NCBI GenBank assembly: GCA_013213915.1
Contig: JABSRK010000005.1
Span: forward strand, 1-11,710
DNA length: 11,710 bases
DNA from: Planctomycetota bacterium
GTDB lineage: Bacteria; Planctomycetota; GCA-002687715
Direction of reading: 5' to 3'
The notes under the pieces were generated by a model. The model was given only the letters and a program-made list of their open reading frames with translations. It searched no databases and was not told the DNA's origin. The translations under genes were made by a program, and so were the position numbers. Below, piece by piece: positions 1 to 5,220 of this stretch; position 1 is the first letter of the stretch; the number at the start of each line of letters is the position of its first letter.

Positions 1-1
1 G

Positions 2-220
2 GGAGTTACCGCCGTCGTCGGCGGTATCTCCCTCGGCGCCGGCGGCCCCCACCCACCCCTCGTGGGCTTCGATGCGCTCAACGGGACCGGTCTTCAGGTC
101 AACGCCAACGCCACCGACAGCGTCATCGACGAGAACACGGGCGGCATGCTGGTCAACACGACGGGCTGGACGTCGATCCAGTTCCCGCTGTTCGATGGCT
201 CGTCGTATGTGGTGCAGTAG
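2..220 (+). CDS. C-terminal fragment of an unidentified, probably secreted protein
   Basis: The reading frame is open from base 2 to a TAG at 218-220 and gives 72 residues; the start lies outside the window. The fragment is rich in Gly, Thr, Asn and Val, has no Cys, and ends in a run of short hydrophobic/polar alternations (SIQFPLFDGSSYVVQ). This suggests a beta-rich extracellular domain. Codons use the same G/C-rich third positions as neighbouring genes. I do not recognise a family. Its composition resembles that of the secreted lectin-domain protein at the other end of the window, but I see no alignable similarity. It stops only about 20 bases before the first recognisable isomerase codons. 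Confidence 0.6.
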   Translation, partial: GVTAVVGGISLGAGGPHPPLVGFDALNGTGLQVNANATDSVIDENTGGMLVNTTGWTSIQFPLFDGSSYVVQ

Positions 221-224
221 CTGA

Positions 225-323
225 CGTCCGGGTAGTTCTCGCTTCGCCATCTGCAACGAGACCTACGGGGACTGGCCGTTCGAGCGCGTCTGCGACGACA
301 TCGCCGCCTGCGGCTACGACGGC
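225..323 (+). other. In-frame N-terminal part of the isomerase, without a usable start codon
   Basis: This stretch is in frame with the isomerase and follows a TGA at 222-224. From base 240 it encodes RFAICNETYGDWPFERVCDD and then IAACGYDGVE. That is the expected first beta strand and first helix of this TIM-barrel family, which usually begins Met-(Lys/Arg)-Phe/Leu-x-hydrophobic-Cys-Asn-Glu. The expected Met position is codon 237-239, which is TCT. No ATG, GTG or TTG lies in frame between 225 and 323. Two in-frame ATGs occur further up, at 195 and 207, but the TGA at 222 separates them from the gene. The cause could be a non-canonical start, a sequencing or assembly error, or a decayed start. 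Confidence 0.6.
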
Positions 324-1049
324 GTGGAGGTCGCTCCGTTCACCCTCGGCGCCGATCCCTCGGCGCTCACCGAGGCGTACGCAGCCGAGATGGGGGAGGT
401 GGCGCGCAAGGCGGGCATCGCCGTCTGCGGTCTTCACTGGTTGCTCGTCAAGCCGGAGGGCTTGCACCTGACCACGTTCGATGACGCCGTGCGCGCGCAC
501 ACCGTCGCGTTCATGCAGCACCTCGCACGCATCTGCGCTGCGCTCGGGGGATCGGTCATGGTGCTCGGGAGCCCGCGACAGCGCAGCGTTCCCGAGGGGG
601 AAATGTACGGCGATGCATTCGCGCGTGCCGCCGACGCCTGTCGCTCCGTCTGCGAGGTAGCGGGCCCCCTGGGGGTCACCCTGGCGTTGGAGCCCCTGAC
701 GCCGGAGGACACCAACTTCCTCGCCAGCGCCGACGAGGCCGCGCGCCTGATGCGCGCCGTTGACCACGACGCGTGCAAGATGCACCTGGACGTGCGGGCC
801 ATGTGTTCCGAGACCCGGACGATCCCCGAGCTCATCGCGGCCCACGCCGACGACCTCGCCCACTTCCACGCCAACGACAAGAACCTGCGCGGGCCCGGAA
901 CCGGGGACGTGGATTTCGCGCCCATCGCGAAGGCGCTCCACGACGTGGACTACGACGGCTGGGTCTCGGTGGAGGTGTTCGACTACGCCCCCGACGGCCC
1001 CACGGTGGCGCGCCAAAGCCTCGAGTACCTGCGTCGGGTGTTTGCCTAA
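324..1049 (+). CDS. TIM-barrel sugar (phosphate) isomerase/epimerase, hydroxypyruvate isomerase/tagatose epimerase-like
   Basis: This 241-residue reading starts at GTG 324, the first conventional start codon. The true protein probably begins near base 240 (see 225-323), which would give about 269 residues, a normal length for the family. The sequence fits the xylose-isomerase-like TIM barrel (AP endonuclease family 2 fold). A plausible metal quartet is visible in the usual order: E123 (LALEP), D156 (MHLD), H182 (AHFHAND) and E217 (VSVEVFD). H38 in GLHWLL and the VMVLGSPRQRS strand also fit. Such enzymes interconvert ketoses or ketose phosphates in the cytoplasm, and no signal peptide is seen. 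The substrate cannot be assigned. The stop TAA overlaps the stop of the convergent propeller gene (CTAA, 1046-1049), so there is no room for a terminator between them. Family certain, substrate unknown, start unresolved. Confidence 0.85.
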   Translation: MEVAPFTLGADPSALTEAYAAEMGEVARKAGIAVCGLHWLLVKPEGLHLTTFDDAVRAHTVAFMQHLARICAALGGSVMVLGSPRQRSVPEGEMYGDAFARAADACRSVCEVAGPLGVTLALEPLTPEDTNFLASADEAARLMRAVDHDACKMHLDVRAMCSETRTIPELIAAHADDLAHFHANDKNLRGPGTGDVDFAPIAKALHDVDYDGWVSVEVFDYAPDGPTVARQSLEYLRRVFA

Positions 1050-2536
1050 CGCAGCGCGTTCAGCGTGTAGTACGCCACCGAGTGCAGCAGGGCGTCCCCG
1101 TCCTGGGATCGCACGCCGTTCCCCGTCAACTCGTGGACGTGTCCGACACGTAACCCTTCGACGGTGATGTGAACCGTCTTGCCGTCGGGGTCGAGCACGG
1201 CGCCTGAGATCTTGTGTGTGGCGTGGTCCACCTCGGGGCTGCCGTAGACCTTCTGGTAGCGATAGGTATAGGACGTCATGGCGTAGGAGCGGACGTCGGT
1301 GGCGGTTTTCGAATCGACGGGCTTGGTGAACAGCAGGGCGAATCCGTCCTTTTCGATCCGCATCTCGTCGATCTCGAACGGCATCTTGGACGTCCACCGG
1401 AGGCGCTGGAGCGCGTAGGGCTTGGTGCCGCGGGTGGGCCAGCCGCGGCTGCATCCCCCGGCGACCAGGTGTCCGTCCCGGGTCATGCCCATGCCGATGA
1501 GACCGGTTGAGTAGCCCTGACGGAATGGGAAGCAGGCGCCCTGGTAGACGCCGTTCACCTTCTCGAGATACAGCCGCATCACCAGGCTCAGGGTGTAGTC
1601 CGACACGAACAGTTGGTCTTCGAACGGGCCGAACGCGCCGCCCGAGTCGTCCAGGACGATGGCGGATGCGGACTGGCCCATCTTCTTGTACGGGAGCACG
1701 ATGGACGTGGGCATCAGCTCGGGGACGTTCTTGACCTCGTTGTACTGGCGGACATCGCGGCCGCCGTTGGGGACCTTGGGCGCCGGTCCCAGATGCGGCG
1801 CCTGCTCGTACCACTTGAACGAGATGGGGTGCCCCAGGAAGGCGCCGGGGCGCAGGTGCTTGAGTCCGCAGGAGCCGTTCCAGGGGCCCTGGCTCTCCGT
1901 GTAGAACATGTCCCCTTCGGCGTTCATGCCCAGCCCCCCCGGGCTGCGCACGCCGCTGCAGGTGGGGATGGTCCGGCCGTCGGGGGTGATGCGTTGCACC
2001 CATCCACGGAAGAGGCGTTCGGACGTGTACGACTTGGTCAGGCAGTGGGCGATCCACAGGTTGCCGTCCCTGTCGAACTGGGACCCGTAGGTGAACTCGT
2101 GGTAATCGCCGAATCCCCAGGCGTCGCTGACGGTCTCGAAGAGATCGGCGCGGCCGTCTCCGTCCTCGTCCACCAGCCTGGTGACCTCGCCCTGCTGCGT
2201 CGCGTAGAGGGCGCCGTCCTTGTACGCGAGGCCCAGGATCTCGTGGAGGCCGCTGGCGAACAAGTTGTAGTCGGGGACCCGGTTGGCGCGGCTGAGGCCG
2301 GTGGTGATGAACACGTCGCCGCGCCGGGTGGCGATGGCGACCCGGTGGTCGGGCATGCGCGCGAAGGCGGTCGCCTCGACCGTGGTGGTCCACGGCGTCA
2401 GGAGATCTTCGAGGACGTAGTACGCGTTCTCCCGTCCGGCGAGACCAGCGTCGACGGGGGTGACCCCGGCGGCCTCGACCTGGGCGACGAGCGCAGGCGA
2501 CAGCGCCAGGAGGATGATCGCGAAGCGGACTACCAT
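1046..2536 (-). CDS. Secreted beta-propeller dehydrogenase-like protein (sorbosone/glucose dehydrogenase type)
   Basis: The protein has 496 residues from ATG 2536. A signal peptide covers residues 1 to about 22 (MVVRFAIILLALSPALVA), so it is exported. Repeated propeller blades follow: LHEILGLAYKDGALYAT (about 97-113), DGNLWIAH (157-164), PGGLGMNAEGDMFYTES (199-215) and LIGMGMTRDGHLVAGG (346-361). This resembles the PQQ-type sugar/sorbosone dehydrogenase fold common in Planctomycetota. Residues 123-131 (DEDGDGRAD) look like a calcium loop. The tail (about 395-496), ending in AYYTLNALR, is a conserved module of planctomycete haem-associated dehydrogenases. There is no CXXCH, so electrons probably go to the upstream cytochrome. 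The gene is translationally coupled to that cytochrome: ATGGTAG contains this start and the upstream stop, and GGAGGT lies 9 bases before the ATG. Cofactor and substrate are unknown. Confidence 0.82.
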   Translation of the reverse strand: MVVRFAIILLALSPALVAQVEAAGVTPVDAGLAGRENAYYVLEDLLTPWTTTVEATAFARMPDHRVAIATRRGDVFITTGLSRANRVPDYNLFASGLHEILGLAYKDGALYATQQGEVTRLVDEDGDGRADLFETVSDAWGFGDYHEFTYGSQFDRDGNLWIAHCLTKSYTSERLFRGWVQRITPDGRTIPTCSGVRSPGGLGMNAEGDMFYTESQGPWNGSCGLKHLRPGAFLGHPISFKWYEQAPHLGPAPKVPNGGRDVRQYNEVKNVPELMPTSIVLPYKKMGQSASAIVLDDSGGAFGPFEDQLFVSDYTLSLVMRLYLEKVNGVYQGACFPFRQGYSTGLIGMGMTRDGHLVAGGCSRGWPTRGTKPYALQRLRWTSKMPFEIDEMRIEKDGFALLFTKPVDSKTATDVRSYAMTSYTYRYQKVYGSPEVDHATHKISGAVLDPDGKTVHITVEGLRVGHVHELTGNGVRSQDGDALLHSVAYYTLNALR

Positions 2537-5154
2537 CGGTAGGTGACCTCCAGGGTCTTGGTGCCGGCCGGGATCGGGACGCGCGTGGACTTCACACCGT
2601 TCTCCTCGGTGACGATGGCGGTGGCCCCCTTCACCGTCACTCTGAGCTTGTCGTCGGCCACCGGTCCCTCCGACAGCCGCAGGGACAGCCCCTCGGGGGG
2701 ACGCCCGGCGAACGTGAGGGTGCGGACGATCCCGGCGCTGTCCTTGAGACCGCGGGTGTGGTCTGAGACGAGCATGTCGCCGACGTGGTATCGCAACGTG
2801 GGGCGTCGGATCGGGTCCTTGTCCAGGCGGTAGCCGCGGAAGCGTGTCTTCGCCGGACCGCTCGGGGTGGTCCACGAGGGTCCCTGGGGCAGCTTGACCA
2901 CGTCGTGTCCTCGCGGCCCGGCGCTCCCCGAACTCTGCCCCGTCCAGTGGGGCCGGGCGTCAAGGAAGCGTCCCTTCCACAACAACGCGTAGCGGATGTT
3001 CTCGGCGTCGAAGGCGAGGTGTGCGCGCTCCGGATGGGCGATGGCGATGCCACGGTATCCGACGTCGCGCAGCTTGCCGCGGTAGACGATCGCTTCGCCG
3101 CCGACGGTGAGCTCGTGGTTCTGTCGGCTGACGCCCACGGGCTTGAGCGCGCGGCGTCCGTCGGACAGGTAGGTCCAGATCGCCGCGAACTGCCTGTCCA
3201 GGTCGCCGTCGAGCACCTCGGCGTGGGGCAGGTAGCTCGGCATGCGCGTGCCGGGGAGGAACCGGCCTGGGTCGCGGATCCACCGCTGGAACCAGTCCTC
3301 GTGGATGCGCTCGGTGACGTCGGTGAGGTCCACCATCTGCATGGTCGGGCCCTCGCCGTCGTGGAAGTGATGGCACGCGATGCAGTTGAACCCGTTGACG
3401 GCGCCGACCAGCTGGCGTCCTGCGGCGCGTTGCGTCGCCAGGTCGTCCGTGGATTTCGGCGGCGTGGCCGCGCGGCGGTCCGCGGTGATGAGATCGTCGG
3501 TGAGACCCGCCAGGTTGGCGTCACCGAAGCGTGGCATGCGGGTATGGAACAGGGGCCGCATGGACGCGCCCTCGCTGAGGACCTTGGTGAGCCAGGGGTG
3601 CTTGAGCTTGTCGCCCACGCCGGTCAGGCGGGGCGGGATGCGTCCCTCCGTGCCCTGGTTGTGTCCGCCCGACGTGAACCACGACTCGCGCGCTTCAGTC
3701 GGTCCGCCGACGCCGTCACGTTCGTGGCACGCGTAGCAATTCAACGACGCGATCTTCCGCGTGATGCGCGTGGCGGGTTCGGGCTCGCTTGGCAAGGTGC
3801 GCAGCCAGAGCAGGGCCGCGTCGATGGCCCGCCCCTGGTCGGGGGAGAGGCGGAAGTCGGGGGTCCCGCCGTCGGCGATGTCCTGCGAGAGGCAGCCTCG
3901 CTCCGCGCGCAGCCCCTGCAGCACGGGCGCATCGGCAGGCGGCGTCGCCTCCCGTTCGGCGCGATGGCACGCAGCGCATCCCTCCGACGTGAACAAGTCC
4001 TTGCCGCGGGCTGCCCTGTCGGCGTCCACCGCGAACGGTGGCGGCACGACGACGGGCTCCCTGGTGCTGCGCAGGGCGCTGGCGGGGACGGGAGCCCTGG
4101 CCATTCCCGGGGCCTCCCACGAGACGTCCAGCACCCTGTTCCTCACGCGCTGGAAATAGGTGATCTCGATCGGGTGCCAGCCCTTGGTGAGCTGGACGAG
4201 GCCGTCCTTCTCCACGGACTTCTGATTACGCCGATGCCCGTCGTTGTCGACGATGAGCTTGCCGTTGATCCGCAACCGGCTGCCGTCGTCGGAGCGGAGG
4301 AAGAACCGGTACGAACCCGCAGCGGGCGCTTCGATGAATCCGTCGAACCGCAACGCAAAGTCGTTGCCTCGCCGGGCGATCTCGGGATCGAAGCCGTCAG
4401 CGAGGCCGGCCCGTCGCAGTTCGGTGGAGAAGTAGGGGTCGAGGGTCTCCCGGCGCCCGTGGTAGAGGGCGTAGCGAAGGGTTCCGGGGACCCGGGTGTC
4501 CTTCAACAGGTAGTGGGAGATGTCGTCCGCCTCGCGGCCCGAGAGCTTCAGGTCAGGCATGCGGCCGGAGGGCCGCACGTCCAGCGGCCGTCGCAGAAAG
4601 CGGGTGAGGGCGTCGAAGGTGTACTTGTCTTCGAGGCGCAGAGGCAACGGCACAGATGACTCGTTCAGGACATCGGCGCCTTCGCGGCGCGGTGCGTGGC
4701 ACGCGACGCAGCCGACCTCATGGAAGAGGCGCTCTCCACGGGTGGCGGCGCCCAGGTCGGGGGCGCGGCGCTCGGGACGGCGACGGGTCCGTGACATGAG
4801 CCAGTGGACGATGTCCTCCGCCTGTTCCCGCGCGACCGTGTGCGGCATGGTCGTTCCGGGCTTGGTCCCTTGCGGGTCGCTGACGAACGCGATCATCCAG
4901 CGGGGGTCGACCCGTTCGCCGACGCGGGAGAGGTCCGGCGCAGACTTGGGCAGCACGTGGACGGATGCGGTGCCCGATTCGTGGCATGCGGTGCAGCCCA
5001 GCTCACCCAGCAGCAGCAACCCGTGTTCGACGTCCGTGGGGATCGCCACCGCCCCCGCGACGAAAGGGGATTGCCCGTTGGCCGTCCCGACCAGGACGGT
5101 CAGCGCGACGAGGGGCGCCGCGCAGGTCACCACGAGCAGGACTACGATGCGCAT
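2530..5154 (-). CDS. Secreted pentahaem c-type cytochrome with PA14 domain
   Basis: The protein has 874 residues from ATG 5154. A GTG at 5184 would add ten residues ahead of an obvious signal peptide and is less likely. The signal peptide is about 1-28. Five CXXCH haem sites are at 54-58, 149-153, 393-397, 473-477 and 591-595. Likely distal Met ligands are M103 (TTMPH), M199 (GRMPD), M540 (TRMPRF) and M638 (TRMPS). The 393 haem has no matching Met. A PA14 domain, a carbohydrate-binding beta sandwich, spans about 225-360 (FDGFIEAPAAGSYRFFLRSD, then DGSRLRINGKLIVDNDG). The C-terminal 200 residues are beta-rich and similar to other planctomycete haem proteins. The likely role is to accept electrons outside the inner membrane from the propeller dehydrogenase encoded by the next gene. 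The PA14 domain may anchor it to glycan. It is first in a two-gene operon. Confidence 0.88.
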   Translation of the reverse strand: MRIVVLLVVTCAAPLVALTVLVGTANGQSPFVAGAVAIPTDVEHGLLLLGELGCTACHESGTASVHVLPKSAPDLSRVGERVDPRWMIAFVSDPQGTKPGTTMPHTVAREQAEDIVHWLMSRTRRRPERRAPDLGAATRGERLFHEVGCVACHAPRREGADVLNESSVPLPLRLEDKYTFDALTRFLRRPLDVRPSGRMPDLKLSGREADDISHYLLKDTRVPGTLRYALYHGRRETLDPYFSTELRRAGLADGFDPEIARRGNDFALRFDGFIEAPAAGSYRFFLRSDDGSRLRINGKLIVDNDGHRRNQKSVEKDGLVQLTKGWHPIEITYFQRVRNRVLDVSWEAPGMARAPVPASALRSTREPVVVPPPFAVDADRAARGKDLFTSEGCAACHRAEREATPPADAPVLQGLRAERGCLSQDIADGGTPDFRLSPDQGRAIDAALLWLRTLPSEPEPATRITRKIASLNCYACHERDGVGGPTEARESWFTSGGHNQGTEGRIPPRLTGVGDKLKHPWLTKVLSEGASMRPLFHTRMPRFGDANLAGLTDDLITADRRAATPPKSTDDLATQRAAGRQLVGAVNGFNCIACHHFHDGEGPTMQMVDLTDVTERIHEDWFQRWIRDPGRFLPGTRMPSYLPHAEVLDGDLDRQFAAIWTYLSDGRRALKPVGVSRQNHELTVGGEAIVYRGKLRDVGYRGIAIAHPERAHLAFDAENIRYALLWKGRFLDARPHWTGQSSGSAGPRGHDVVKLPQGPSWTTPSGPAKTRFRGYRLDKDPIRRPTLRYHVGDMLVSDHTRGLKDSAGIVRTLTFAGRPPEGLSLRLSEGPVADDKLRVTVKGATAIVTEENGVKSTRVPIPAGTKTLEVTYRW
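2546..2551 (-). promoter_or_regulatory. Ribosome binding site deciding the propeller-protein start
   Basis: On the minus strand this reads GGAGGT and lies nine bases before the ATG at 2536, inside the last codons of the cytochrome gene. A longer in-frame reading extends up to 2875. The Shine-Dalgarno match and the signal peptide that directly follows this ATG both favour 2536 as the start. Confidence 0.75.
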
Positions 5155-5173
5155 CCCGAGATCGTACGGGATG
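5152..5173. promoter_or_regulatory. 7-base dyad in the divergent control region
   Basis: CATCCCG at 5152-5158 and CGGGATG at 5167-5173 are perfect inverted repeats around an 8-base spacer (AGATCGTA). The left arm contains the start codon of the cytochrome gene and the spacer contains its -10-like box. A protein bound here would block that gene. The site is a possible operator, or an RNA hairpin if it is transcribed from the other side. In GC-rich DNA a 7-base dyad can arise by chance. Confidence 0.4.
5161..5166 (-). promoter_or_regulatory. Candidate -10 box for the pentahaem cytochrome operon
   Basis: On the minus strand this reads TACGAT, a TAnnnT-type -10 hexamer, with six bases (CTCGGG) between it and the ATG at 5154. 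Transcription would begin at or next to the A of the start codon, giving a leaderless message. No Shine-Dalgarno sequence precedes the ATG, which agrees. No good -35 box is seen. Confidence 0.35.
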
Positions 5174-5203
5174 AGCGCGGTCACCGTTGAGACGGGCCGT
5201 GCG

Positions 5204-5212
5204 TGCTAATCT
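5204..5212 (+). promoter_or_regulatory. Candidate extended -10 promoter of the octahaem gene
   Basis: The sequence TGCTAATCT is an extended -10 (TGn followed by TAATCT). It ends eight bases before the ATG at 5221, so the transcript would start within about two bases of the start codon. The bases before the ATG (CTCCCGGCCG) contain no Shine-Dalgarno, consistent with leaderless translation. TTGAGA at 5187-5192 resembles a -35 box, but the 14-base spacing is too short. Confidence 0.4.
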
Positions 5213-5220
5213 CCCGGCCG

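Noticed and set aside
195..224. TGA at 222 as a recoded (selenocysteine or readthrough) codon joining ATG 195/207 to the isomerase
   Set aside because: The residues before it do not resemble the family N-terminus, homologues are expected to start next to base 240, and no recoding structure is evident.
153..2393. Very long minus-strand reading frame overlapping the isomerase and propeller genes
   Set aside because: Its Arg/Pro/His/Gly-rich translation is typical of an out-of-frame shadow in GC-rich DNA; the isomerase and propeller frames carry recognisable domains.
2785..4659. 624-residue + strand frame opposite the pentahaem cytochrome
   Set aside because: No domain or signal is seen, and the opposite strand has five CXXCH motifs and a PA14 domain. 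It is a mirror of codon bias.
5155..5184. GTG 5184 as the start of the pentahaem cytochrome
   Set aside because: It adds ten residues before an ideal signal peptide that begins at ATG 5154, and no ribosome site supports it.
5171..5209. Twelve-codon + strand ORF (ATG 5171 to TAA 5207) before the octahaem gene as a leader peptide
   Set aside because: It has no ribosome site and its end coincides with the proposed -10 box, so it would not be transcribed from that promoter.
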